DNA of 64,000 nt, from positions 1 through 64,000 of the forward strand of contig JBBAVI010000022.1 of assembly GCA_040397785.1 (NCBI GenBank), given 5' to 3'. Source of the stretch: M3007 sp040397785 (GTDB lineage: Bacteria > Bacteroidota > Bacteroidia > Chitinophagales > Saprospiraceae). Shown here piece by piece: positions 53,286-61,381 of this stretch. Each line of letters begins with the position of its first letter. The stretch's first letter is position 1. A model generated the notes under the pieces. It searched no databases, had not been told where the DNA came from, and saw only the letters and a program-made list of their open reading frames with translations. The position numbers were made by a program, and so were the translations under genes.

Positions 53286-53459
53286 ATGCACACCGCACAC
53301 CGCACACCTAGTTTAAAAGTTGCATTTCTGATTTTGGTACTGCTTGTCAGTAGCAAGTCGTTTGCGCAAGTCATTACTTGCGGAGGTATTTCAGTTAGTA
53401 CTGCTTGTCTTAAGTCCCCAAATCAAACCTATCAATGCACAGATGGGAACCTTTCGTAA
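53286..53459 (+). CDS. 57-residue exported peptide with three cysteines
   Basis: This short frame runs from ATG 53286 to TAA 53457-53459. Residues 1-28 form a good Sec signal peptide: a basic start (MHTAHRTPSLK), a hydrophobic core (VAFLILVLLVSS) and the cleavage-like SFAQ. The predicted mature peptide is only 29 residues (VITCGGISVSTACLKSP, then QTYQCTDGNLS) with three cysteines. The same frame is open for a further 49 codons after the stop, so a nonsense mutation in a longer gene cannot be excluded. It heads the AT-rich island, and a small HTH gene follows. I know of no family. Confidence 0.55.
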   Translation: MHTAHRTPSLKVAFLILVLLVSSKSFAQVITCGGISVSTACLKSPNQTYQCTDGNLS

Positions 53460-53605
53460 ACAAGTTTGTATGGAAAAAAGTTGCTCTCACAATCACGTGC
53501 AAAAGATTCGGCTCCTTATTTGTTGGGTATCTCCAAAAATATTGAAGACAAAGTAATCAACAATTCTTTTCTGTTTTTTCATGGTTTAAATCATATATGT
53601 ATATT

Positions 53606-53878
53606 ATGAAAATCAATATCATAAATGATCTTTTTTTGCTTCAACGTTTAGATTATTTCATCCGAACAAGGGCTACTGGTTCGCCATCACAACTTGCTAA
53701 TAGACTTGAAATTTGTGAAAGAGATGTTTTCCGACTTTTGAATGATTTGCGTGACCAAGGTTTTCCTATTGCCTATAGTCGAGATGATAAAACCTACTAC
53801 TATACTGAAATTGTGCAATTAAAAGTCTTAATCAAGGTTGGCTCTGAAAAAATTTTGATAATTAACATGGATGGATAA
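53606..53878 (+). CDS. Small HTH-domain protein
   Basis: The product is 90 residues from ATG 53606 (an in-frame ATG at 53597 would add three). Residues about 8-65 form a winged helix-turn-helix of the HTH_11 type: LQRLDYFIRTRATGSPSQLA, NRLEICERDVFRLLNDLRDQ and GFPIAYSRDDKTYYYTE. Proteins of this shape occur in Bacteroidota beside small peptide genes, where they are thought to be regulators; that link is from memory and not shown by this sequence. The C-terminal 25 residues are not recognised. It lies between the small peptide and a lipoprotein on the same strand. Confidence 0.75.
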   Translation: MKINIINDLFLLQRLDYFIRTRATGSPSQLANRLEICERDVFRLLNDLRDQGFPIAYSRDDKTYYYTEIVQLKVLIKVGSEKILIINMDG

Positions 53879-54061
53879 AAATCTTTTACTTCGCTGACAG
53901 ATTATGGCATAATTGACTTGCACTTTTACATTACTTTTAGGTGGTTCATAGTTCGCGCGAGTGAATTAACTAAAAGTCTGGAATGCCAAAACCAGGTTAG
54001 CGACAATTAAGTTTAAAACGAATATTTGACTTAACCTTTTAACAATTTTAAATTTTTCACT

Positions 54062-54508
54062 ATGAAACAGTTTTTGTTTTTGGGTATAACGGCAATTTGT
54101 TTACCCTTTATTTCATGTACAAAGTCTTCTATTCTTGAAACTGCTTCCAATAAGAGCAGTCCTGTTGTTGAACGATCAATGGTTACGATAACCGGTAGTG
54201 ATTATTTCTCTGCCCGTGCTGGTGATGCAGATGCCGAAACTTGGAATCGTCAAGGTGGTCAAGGGGCCGATTGTGCTCCTCCTGCCAAAGATTGTGCTGT
54301 TATCCATACAAGTAAATTTACTGGAAATCAAGATTTTATCGACTTTGATAATGCAGTTACAAATGGGACAATTAGTAACTTTTATCAAAATGGTAATGGA
54401 AATCAAGTAATTACTTTGACAACTAGCGCCTTTGGTGATTTATTGGCTTCTAGTAAAACTTTTTACAAAGTTTCGCAGACTTCGCGTAATATTTACATTT
54501 TCCGTTAA
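54062..54508 (+). CDS. Small lipoprotein, unknown
   Basis: The product is 148 residues. The signal peptide ends in a lipobox-like LPFISC (Cys19), then TKSSILETASNKSSP, a flexible linker. The mature domain (about 40-148) is rich in Asn, Gly and Thr, with DADAETWNRQGGQGADCAPPAKDC near 58-82 and strands VITLTTSAFGDLLASSKTF near the end. It has its own terminator. No family is recognised. It is the third gene of the AT-rich island. Confidence 0.7.
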   Translation: MKQFLFLGITAICLPFISCTKSSILETASNKSSPVVERSMVTITGSDYFSARAGDADAETWNRQGGQGADCAPPAKDCAVIHTSKFTGNQDFIDFDNAVTNGTISNFYQNGNGNQVITLTTSAFGDLLASSKTFYKVSQTSRNIYIFR

Positions 54509-54516
54509 ATTGATTT

Positions 54517-54550
54517 GCGCCTTAGCCAACATAAGCTAAGGCGCATTTTT
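54517..54550 (+). terminator. Rho-independent terminator
   Basis: Arms GCGCCTTAGC (54517-54526) and its exact complement (54535-54544) form a 10-bp stem with an 8-base loop, followed by ATTTTT. It ends the transcript of the 54062 lipoprotein. Confidence 0.92.
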
Positions 54551-54715
54551 AACTTTTGAACTTACTTTAATATTGGTAACCTCTGATAATCGAATATGTT
54601 CGTTGTCTACATCGTTGACCATGTTTAAGGTTAATCTTGATATCCAAAATTCCCTTTTGGTTGTATGCCGATAGAGAAAAAAGCGATTCAGTTCAATAAA
54701 AAAAATCCGTTTTTT

Positions 54716-55810
54716 ATGAAGTATGTAATAAATTTTTTAATTTTAATGATCCTTGCCTTTTCTTCTTGCAAAAAGCAAGTGTTTTTCGTAAAAGATACGA
54801 ATTTCCGCCTTGAAAATAGTCGCTTTGACATAGTTGATTTGCAATTTGTAAGCTCAGATACGCTTTGTAAAGCCTACATCTTAACAAAAAATTGCCTAAT
54901 AATCAAGTTTGTTGTACCTTTCTTGCCTCCCGACACGATCATATTAGATAAGAATTTAGGCAGATATGATCACCTCGTTGTAGAGCCAAATGAAAAAGGT
55001 ATTTATTTATTGAATAAACGTTTTGAAATGGCAGAGCGGATTGATTTATTACTGAAACGACGCCAAATACTAAATCGTGCTTGTTATCAAAGTGATGGCA
55101 AACGATTGAGCCTTTATATCAGAAGCTATAACAGACCTATCTTTACGGATTCGACGATATTAATCACGACTTGGGCAAACATTCCTTTGCAAGAATTCTA
55201 TAACCACTCAATTGAAGGTGTTTATAATTTTACACTGGATTCGACAACAATGCACTTACATTATCCAACTTGTTACAGTGGTGCAAACTGGTGGCACATC
55301 ATAGGCAATGAATTAAGTCGTATCCCATATATTGAAGGACAATTATTATATTCTTTTCCTATGAACGATACTCTTTTTATATATAACTACGAAGGAGATT
55401 TATTAAAAAAGGTAAATGCTCCAAGCACTTATCTTCGACCATTTCCTCCCCAAACATACACGGAAAGTATTGATAGGAATTTAGCGTTATCTGTTCGTTA
55501 TGTCGCACAAATTCAACTCTATGGAGCGCTTATTCGAGATCCCTTTGCAAAAAGATATTACAGAATAGCAATACATGAACAAAATATTGCCGAACAAAAT
55601 CGAAACCCTCAATGCTCAGAGAAGCCATGGTCGATTATGATCCTCAATGAAAATCTTGAATTTGTTGGTGAACAAGAAATGGAAACGGCTAAATATTCAT
55701 ACAGTGACATTGCGGTTGTTAAAGAGGGACTGCTAATTCGCAATGAATACTTTAGAGATACGACCAAACGAAATTTTCAGGAGTACACACTTTTTAAACG
55801 GATCAATTAA
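54716..55810 (+). CDS. Propeller-type lipoprotein (BF3164/DUF4221-like)
   Basis: The product is 364 residues. The signal peptide ends in the lipobox AFSSC (Cys17). The rest is strand-rich with repeated blades (DIVDLQFVSSDTLCKAYI, YDHLVVEPNEKGIYLLNKRF, IYNYEGDLLKKVNAPSTYL, YGALIRDPFAKRYYRIAIHE, ILNENLEFVGEQEME), in line with the six-bladed propeller lipoproteins of Bacteroidota known as BF3164 or DUF4221 families. An in-frame ATG at 54665 precedes the signal peptide and is not preferred. One base separates its stop from the next gene, so they are co-translated. Confidence 0.75.
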   Translation: MKYVINFLILMILAFSSCKKQVFFVKDTNFRLENSRFDIVDLQFVSSDTLCKAYILTKNCLIIKFVVPFLPPDTIILDKNLGRYDHLVVEPNEKGIYLLNKRFEMAERIDLLLKRRQILNRACYQSDGKRLSLYIRSYNRPIFTDSTILITTWANIPLQEFYNHSIEGVYNFTLDSTTMHLHYPTCYSGANWWHIIGNELSRIPYIEGQLLYSFPMNDTLFIYNYEGDLLKKVNAPSTYLRPFPPQTYTESIDRNLALSVRYVAQIQLYGALIRDPFAKRYYRIAIHEQNIAEQNRNPQCSEKPWSIMILNENLEFVGEQEMETAKYSYSDIAVVKEGLLIRNEYFRDTTKRNFQEYTLFKRIN

Positions 55811-55811
55811 A

Positions 55812-56276
55812 ATGAGCAAGATTTTTATTTTTTATTACAAAGCTTTCCTTTTTTGCCTTGTTTTTATTGGTTGTAATTCCAAAGTACAGCAATCAACACC
55901 CAGTTCCGAATTGAATCGTTTTTTAAGTGAACAATTCAATCAAGTTGTACCCAATGAATTACATTATTTTGTTTTTGTGCCAGAGGGTATCTGTAAAAGT
56001 TGTGTTTTCCAGACCATGGACTATTTTCTAAAGGATTCTCTTGCTTCAAATGTGACTTGCATATACCTTCCGATAGACAAAAGTTCTATGCCATATTCTT
56101 TACTAAAAAGTAAGTTGTTTATTAATGATCCTTTAATTGCAATAAACTATGGATTTTTTTCGTCAGGATATGTAGTTTACAAAACCTTGAACAAAAAAAT
56201 TGAAAAAGAATATTATCCCAACTCCTTAGATTTGAAAGAATTCTTTCGATCAGAAGGCTTGCTGTCACAAAAATAA
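55812..56276 (+). CDS. CxxC lipoprotein, thioredoxin-like
   Basis: The product is 154 residues. The signal peptide ends in LVFIGC (Cys20). The motif VPEGICKSCVFQTMDYFL (about 62-79) carries CxxC in the place of a thioredoxin active site, after the strand LHYFVFV. The strand pattern beyond (VTCIYLPID, PLIAINYGFF, YVVYKTL) fits a short thioredoxin-like fold. It probably works on disulfides in the periplasm. ATG follows the stop of the propeller gene by one base. An upstream in-frame start at 55743 overlaps that gene and is rejected. Confidence 0.75.
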   Translation: MSKIFIFYYKAFLFCLVFIGCNSKVQQSTPSSELNRFLSEQFNQVVPNELHYFVFVPEGICKSCVFQTMDYFLKDSLASNVTCIYLPIDKSSMPYSLLKSKLFINDPLIAINYGFFSSGYVVYKTLNKKIEKEYYPNSLDLKEFFRSEGLLSQK

Positions 56277-56331
56277 CAGTTACTCAAGCCTAAACTATTG
56301 TTGAATTTCAATCTCAATAAAACATCTATCC

Positions 56332-57258
56332 ATGCGTACACGCTACCTGCTCCTACTGCTGTTCTCCGCCCAGTTCCTTTCGGCACAGCCTTATTTCGCC
56401 CCAACGTTAAAATCGCCGGTTTTGCCCTATTTACCCATCGTAACCCCTGCCAACGAATGGACCGTAAATCATGGCGAGTTGTTCAAAACTTCCCGCCGGA
56501 AATATCGATTTGCACCCGATTCGGTGTTGGTCAATGGAAAATACTGTTATGAATTGAAATATGAGGATAGTTTCTTCGGTGCACATTCCACGAACCGGTT
56601 TTACCGCGAGGAAAACGGCATCGTTTATACCAGCAATGGGGAGGTAGTGTACGATCTGAACCTCGGCACACTGGATACGATGCTGTCTTATTATCTTCCT
56701 AACCAGCGTACGCGTACGGTCACTGCAGTGGGAACCATTGTTTTTAATGATAGTTTACCGCGCAAAACCCAGACCGTAACATGTGCCGCCACCGACGACC
56801 CGGAAAATCCGGGCATATACGCCATTACCATTGTGGAAGGCATGGGGGATTTTGAAGATTTTTTATTCGCACCCTTGCATTGTGCCAATGCCATCGACGG
56901 CCCATCGGATTATATCGTGTGTTTTTCAGTGAATGGCCAAATCGTATATATGAAGCCAGGAGAAAGTTGCGATCTTACCGCAACCACCCTCCCTGACAAT
57001 CATACGCGTATTTCCGTCTATCCGAATCCGGCCGACGAACGCCTCTATATCGATATTCCGGCCTCAATTGCCGAATCAGCTTATCAACTACGAATTTACA
57101 ACACCCTGGGCGCCTGTATATTAACCCCTAAAATGGCACCATCCGGGGGTTTGTTGACGGTGGATATTGCGCGCTTGTCGCCAGGTAGTTATTGGGGCAT
57201 GCTGCTGGGTGCGGATGGGAAAACTTTCCCTTTTGCGTTTATTAAGAAGCGGGTTTGA
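56332..57258 (+). CDS. Secreted protein with T9SS-type C-terminal sorting domain
   Basis: The product is 308 residues with a signal peptide (ending QFLSAQ). The central part (about 25-225) has no recognised domain; it contains strand pairs and three cysteines (TVTCAATD, LHCANAI, SCDLTATT). The last about 80 residues, from ISVYPNPADERLYIDIPASI to SPGSYWGMLLGADGKTFPFAF, form a type A T9SS sorting domain, so the protein is expected at the cell surface or outside. Its stop codon TGA lies inside the first unit of a 49-bp tandem repeat. Base composition returns to that of the main chromosome. Confidence 0.85.
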   Translation: MRTRYLLLLLFSAQFLSAQPYFAPTLKSPVLPYLPIVTPANEWTVNHGELFKTSRRKYRFAPDSVLVNGKYCYELKYEDSFFGAHSTNRFYREENGIVYTSNGEVVYDLNLGTLDTMLSYYLPNQRTRTVTAVGTIVFNDSLPRKTQTVTCAATDDPENPGIYAITIVEGMGDFEDFLFAPLHCANAIDGPSDYIVCFSVNGQIVYMKPGESCDLTATTLPDNHTRISVYPNPADERLYIDIPASIAESAYQLRIYNTLGACILTPKMAPSGGLLTVDIARLSPGSYWGMLLGADGKTFPFAFIKKRV

Positions 57259-57346
57259 ACCCGATGGATGGGCCGCACCAGGTAGAACCTGGCGCGAGCG
57301 GGTATGAACCCGACGGATAGGCCGCACCAGGTAGAACCTGGCGCGA
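57249..57346 (+). repeat. Tandem repeat, two units of 49 bp, with inner palindromes
   Basis: Units 57249-57297 and 57298-57346 differ at only three positions. Each holds GGGT(T/A)TGAACCC, a near palindrome, and CCAGGT-aga-ACCTGG, a perfect inverted repeat. A third unit starts (GCGGG) and breaks off. The first unit overlaps the last codons and stop of the T9SS cargo gene. Confidence 0.9.
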
Positions 57347-57357
57347 GCGGGGAAATG

Positions 57358-57395
57358 AAAAAGCGACAAAAACATCAAATGTCTTTGTCGCTTTT
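57358..57395. terminator. Hairpin terminator between convergent genes
   Basis: Arms AAAAGCGACAAA (57359-57370) and TTTGTCGCTTTT (57384-57395) form a perfect 12-bp stem with a 13-base loop. The symmetrical A and T ends allow it to work in both directions. Confidence 0.85.
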
Positions 57396-57460
57396 CTTCC
57401 CAATGCACCGCGTATTATAAAATCTGTGCAAATTCGCGTAATCCGTGGTAATTCCCCCGC

Positions 57461-59536
57461 TTAATTCTGCACCGGCAAAGCCGAATACTGCTTCCCAAAA
57501 CGCAGCATCTGTTGCACAAAATCCAATTCAAGTTCTACCTTCACATCGATGATTTTGCCCGTCCCGTCTTGCACAGGCACCAACTTAGGTTGTACAAAAC
57601 CGCCATAAGGCTTGGTAGGCAAACTCGAATACCGGCTTTTCACCGCTTTCACCAAGTCCGCATCCACTTTTACCCCATAACCTTCTACCAACGCACGGGC
57701 GGCCTTGAAATCGCCTTCCGATTTGATGCGCTGTATTTCCGACAATAAAGCGCCGAAAATAACCCGCAATTTGGCATAATCGCGGATATCCAAATAGGTT
57801 TTGCCATTGCGCACGTTGCGCACAATCACGCTGTCTTTCAAGCCTTTCTCATACGCCCACGATGCCACCAAGTGCCGGTTGCGCATGTGGTCTTCCTCTA
57901 GGTTGGAGCCAGGCTGAATTCGGCGCAACTGCATCAATAAACCACTACGGATGTATTGGTCGTATTCGGCTTTATAGGCTTCTGCGTCCGGCAACAAACC
58001 CCATTCTACCAATTTTGGGTCGGGCATATAATACAAGGCCACCAAATCGGCCCGGCCTTCTTCCAACGTGCTGGCATATTGCTTGAGGGTCACATTGGGC
58101 GCAGCTACCCCAGATTTCAATTTCCCGCTTGCATGTCCAATTACCTCGTGCAAGGCGGTGTGCATTTTGCCACAAGCCTCGGCGTATTTTTTAGCAATTT
58201 CAATTTCTTGTGGATCGTTTGCAAACTCGGCAGTAGCCAATGCGCCGCCCGCTTTGCCATAGGCATTTTCAATATTGAGCAAACTCACCGATTTGGAGCC
58301 ATAATCTTCTCTAATCCAGTCTGAGTTTGGCAAATTCACCCCAATCGGCGTTGCAGGGGCACAATCGCCGCCTTCCATGGCCACATTAATTACCCGGTAA
58401 CTCACGCCTTGTACCGTATCTTTTTTATACAGTTCCGGAATCGTGCTGTTGTCTTCAAAATACTGGGCATAGCCACTTACAATGCTCATTTTTTCCGTCG
58501 CTTCCGGGTCATTGTACTGTACCATTGCCTCAAAATCGGCCTTGTAGCCTTTCGGGTCATGGTACACTTCAATAAAGCCATTGATAAAGTCGATGGTACT
58601 GTTGGTTTCTTGCAGCCAGGCGATGTTAAACGTATCAAACGTTTTCAGGTCGCCTGTTTTATAAAACTCGATCAAGAGCCCGATGGCTTTTTTTTGCTGA
58701 TCGTTTTCGGCAAAAGGAATGGCTTTTTCTAAGTTTTCCACAATTTTGTCGATGGCAGCACCGTACATATTGCCTGCGCCGGCGCGCCACACTTTTTCAA
58801 CCGGTGTGCCGCCGGGAACACCCACCAATTTGGAATTTAACCCAAACATGGGCCGCTTCGTACCCGCTGCATCAATTTTTTGTTTGTAAAACGCGTCTAC
58901 TTCTGCCGCCGTAATGGCTTCGTAAAAATTCACCGCAGAGGCTTGCACCATATCCAGACCTTCTGCTTTGTTGGTACGTTTCGACAGGATACTGGGATCA
59001 TATAAAATAGGCAACAGGTTTTTTATAAAATCTTCTAACTTTTCATCCGGGGCAAGCGGAAGCAGTTTTGCATCACTTTGTTGCACCAAACTGGCGAAAT
59101 AGGCCTCCGGACAACCCGGAATGATCTTGGTTTCGTTGTAATGGTGGTGAATGCCGTTGCTAAACCATATGCGTTTGGCGTACACTTCAAAGTTTTTAAA
59201 ATCCACCTGGGTGCGATCGCCTTTGTACGATTCCACGATGGCCTCCAGGGTTTTGCGTACGGTCAGGTTGTATTTGCAATGCTGGTCGTAAATGATGTCC
59301 CGGCCCCACAACGTTGCTTCCGACAAGTAATAAATAAAGGTTTTTTGCTGCAAACTCAATTTATCCCATCCCGGCAGTTCGTAGCGCAAGATCTGGATGT
59401 CGGCAAAAGTATCGAGCAATACTTTCTCCGGTGTCGTGCCGGTGTCGGCGGTTTTGGGTGTTTCGGTGCCACAAGCTGCGATCATCAGTGCGCAAGACAG
59501 CAGGAGGGAATTAAAAAAGAGCGCGGTAAACTTCAT
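57461..59536 (-). CDS. M49-family (dipeptidyl-peptidase III-like) lipoprotein
   Basis: The product is 691 residues. The signal peptide ends in a lipobox-like MIAAC (Cys21). The zinc motif HEVIGH (H463, E464, H468) within ALHEVIGHASGKL corresponds to HELLGH of dipeptidyl peptidase III, and the second motif LEEGRADLVALYY gives the third ligand. This is the M49 family, which removes dipeptides from N-termini. Databases often call such Bacteroidota proteins dihydrofolate reductase, which is not supported by the sequence. The upstream in-frame start at 59578 is not preferred since the signal peptide begins at 59536. Confidence 0.92.
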   Translation of the reverse strand: MKFTALFFNSLLLSCALMIAACGTETPKTADTGTTPEKVLLDTFADIQILRYELPGWDKLSLQQKTFIYYLSEATLWGRDIIYDQHCKYNLTVRKTLEAIVESYKGDRTQVDFKNFEVYAKRIWFSNGIHHHYNETKIIPGCPEAYFASLVQQSDAKLLPLAPDEKLEDFIKNLLPILYDPSILSKRTNKAEGLDMVQASAVNFYEAITAAEVDAFYKQKIDAAGTKRPMFGLNSKLVGVPGGTPVEKVWRAGAGNMYGAAIDKIVENLEKAIPFAENDQQKKAIGLLIEFYKTGDLKTFDTFNIAWLQETNSTIDFINGFIEVYHDPKGYKADFEAMVQYNDPEATEKMSIVSGYAQYFEDNSTIPELYKKDTVQGVSYRVINVAMEGGDCAPATPIGVNLPNSDWIREDYGSKSVSLLNIENAYGKAGGALATAEFANDPQEIEIAKKYAEACGKMHTALHEVIGHASGKLKSGVAAPNVTLKQYASTLEEGRADLVALYYMPDPKLVEWGLLPDAEAYKAEYDQYIRSGLLMQLRRIQPGSNLEEDHMRNRHLVASWAYEKGLKDSVIVRNVRNGKTYLDIRDYAKLRVIFGALLSEIQRIKSEGDFKAARALVEGYGVKVDADLVKAVKSRYSSLPTKPYGGFVQPKLVPVQDGTGKIIDVKVELELDFVQQMLRFGKQYSALPVQN

Positions 59537-59672
59537 GGTATAGGTGTGCATTTCAAAATGAGAAAAAGGTGGAGGCATTGGGGCAATACTATTAACAAAA
59601 GGATTTAAGATTTATCATGTAATCTTAAATCAACGGTATCGGGGTGTGGTTGCTTTATGGATGACGACGATA

Positions 59673-60110
59673 CTATTGTTTTGTAGTCGTCAATTGAACC
59701 AATTCCTGGTAAAACGCTGCAAGTTCAGGATTGGCCGGGAATTTTCCATCGCCCCACACAACCCGGTTCTTTTTGCCCTCGTCTTCCAATTCTATAAACT
59801 GATAAGTATTGCCGGGATGTGCAAACGCAAGGGTCAAAACACCTAGTTTTTCGGCTTTGTCAATCAATCCATCTGCTTTTCGGCTTTTAATAGAAGCTAA
59901 TGCCGTAAGGGCAGCCTGAACGCCATCACGCTGGAATAACTGGCCATTTTCGAGCAATACATAACTGGTTTCTTTGCCGGTGATGCCGCCGCCATTCCCC
60001 CAGCGCAATAGTTCATCTGGCAATTTATCGGCGGTGTATTGGGTGTGTTTGCAGGCAAAAAGCAAACTGAGCGTACTAAAAAGGACAAGGTAAAAAAGAT
60101 AGGTTCTCAT
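59673..60110 (-). CDS. Small lipoprotein, unknown
   Basis: The product is 145 residues with a lipobox LLFAC (Cys20) followed by KHTQYTADKLP. The mature part shows RWGNGGGITGKETSYVLLENGQLF, strand pairs and a helix (AELAAFYQELVQL-like end). It looks like a small periplasmic binding or inhibitor-like domain, but no family is recognised. It lies upstream of the M49 gene on the same strand, 136 bases apart. Confidence 0.75.
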   Translation of the reverse strand: MRTYLFYLVLFSTLSLLFACKHTQYTADKLPDELLRWGNGGGITGKETSYVLLENGQLFQRDGVQAALTALASIKSRKADGLIDKAEKLGVLTLAFAHPGNTYQFIELEDEGKKNRVVWGDGKFPANPELAAFYQELVQLTTTKQ

Positions 60111-60219
60111 TTGGATAACGTTACAAATCGGTTGGAAAATACGGTTAAAAGCCCTTGCCTAATGACCGTAAGGTATTTGGCAAGGGCAAAAATAACAGCG
60201 TTTTCCTTTGTTAGGCGAT

Positions 60220-60465
60220 TTATGCCTGGTACTTTTTGTACACTTTTTCAATAACGGCAGCCAATGACCGATCTTTTTCGGTCACCTTGTTGCCGGCATC
60301 GTGGGTGGTCAATTGAATTTCAATGACATTGTACGCATTGCTCCAATGCGGGTGGTGGCCCGCTTTTTCAATATGAATGGCCACTTCGGTCATAAAAGCA
60401 AACGCCTCGATGAAATCTTTAAATTTCAACGTGGCCTGTAATTGGTGATCTTTTTCTTGAAACAT
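60220..60465 (-). CDS. Pterin-4a-carbinolamine dehydratase (PCD/DCoH)
   Basis: The product is 81 residues. It dehydrates 4a-hydroxytetrahydropterin to recycle the cofactor of aromatic amino acid hydroxylases. The signature AGHHPHWSNAYNVIEIQLTTHD (about 35-56) holds the HHP and TTHD residues of the active site, followed by VTEKDRSLAAVIE. The length is at the short end, and the start at 60465 (MFQEKDHQL) is chosen because the longer frame to 60651 runs into the divergent gene at 60502. No hydroxylase is nearby. Confidence 0.92.
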   Translation of the reverse strand: MFQEKDHQLQATLKFKDFIEAFAFMTEVAIHIEKAGHHPHWSNAYNVIEIQLTTHDAGNKVTEKDRSLAAVIEKVYKKYQA

Positions 60466-60501
60466 GGTTTTGTTTTTTAATTTTACACAAAATTCCCTGT
60501 T

Positions 60502-61278
60502 ATGCTTTTTAATTTCCCGGTACTGTTTTTTACCCTGCTTTACTACGGCGCCATTGCTGCCGTAATATATTTTTTCATTAATCGACGTCTGCTTGGGCGC
60601 AAAATGCGGCGGGACAATTTGCGTGGTTTGGCGGACCGGAAGGAGCTTCAATTTTTAGAAGAAGACCGTTTTGGCCTCAAGAGTCAACTCAATCAATTCG
60701 ACTTGTTTCGCCGCGAACGCCGCTGGTTTTTTTACAACAACACCAAAATTTCGAATGTTTTGTATAAAAAAGTGGGCGAAACGGATGTGTATTTGTTCGA
60801 TTACACCTATCTCAAATCCTATGGTAAAACAATTAAACGCATCACCCAAACGGTGTTTTTCGCCAACAACCGTCACTGGGATTTGCCCGATTTCAAACTC
60901 AAACCCGAAACCTGGTGGCATAAGGTAAAACAAACCATCGGCGTCGACCATGACATCAATTTTCCCGATGGGCCCGAATTTTCCGATAAAGTCTGGTTAA
61001 AAGGCCAATTTGAAGACATGGTGCGCAACAAATTCAGCCCCGAACTCCGAAAATTTATCCTCGAACACCCGCCCGCGCACGTGGAAGGCAACAATTTTTA
61101 CCTGATTTCTTACAAGCCCGGCCAAAAACTGGAAGCTACCGAAGCCGAAAAGTTTTTTGATAACCAACTCCAACTCATGCAGTTGATGGAACATGAAGGC
61201 AAACTCGAATTGCTGAGCCTCGCCGAATTAAAAGAAAAAAGTGCCGACCCGATTCCGCTGGAAAAGGATCTAAACTAA
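60502..61278 (+). CDS. Membrane-anchored protein, unknown
   Basis: The product is 258 residues. One N-terminal hydrophobic segment (LFFTLLYYGAIAAVIYFFI, about 8-26) is followed by basic RRLLGRKMRRDN and a long soluble domain, with WFFYNNTKISNVLYKKVGE, then KPETWWHKVKQTIGVDHDIN, and FILEHPPAHVEGNNFYLISY. The segments suggest a membrane-anchored cytoplasmic or periplasmic domain. No family is recognised. It is divergent from the PCD gene, 36 bases apart, so the two share a promoter region. Confidence 0.75.
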   Translation: MLFNFPVLFFTLLYYGAIAAVIYFFINRRLLGRKMRRDNLRGLADRKELQFLEEDRFGLKSQLNQFDLFRRERRWFFYNNTKISNVLYKKVGETDVYLFDYTYLKSYGKTIKRITQTVFFANNRHWDLPDFKLKPETWWHKVKQTIGVDHDINFPDGPEFSDKVWLKGQFEDMVRNKFSPELRKFILEHPPAHVEGNNFYLISYKPGQKLEATEAEKFFDNQLQLMQLMEHEGKLELLSLAELKEKSADPIPLEKDLN

Positions 61279-61381
61279 ACGCCGCCTAAAAGGCAGCATT
61301 CATTGTCATGCTGAGCGCTGATTGTCAATGATTTAGGCCGAAGGCCAGTTGAAACAATACAGCGCGAAGTATAAACGAAAT

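Noticed and set aside
53866..53880. Possible third copy of the 80-bp repeat (GGATGGATAAAAA)
   Set aside because: Only about 15 bases match and the rest of the repeat is absent.
57249..57346. Possible CRISPR array
   Set aside because: Units are directly adjacent without spacers and only two copies are present.
61290..61340. Inverted repeat with TCATTG/CAATGA ends between convergent genes
   Set aside because: Only six bases pair at each end and the inside pairs poorly, so a terminator or element cannot be supported.
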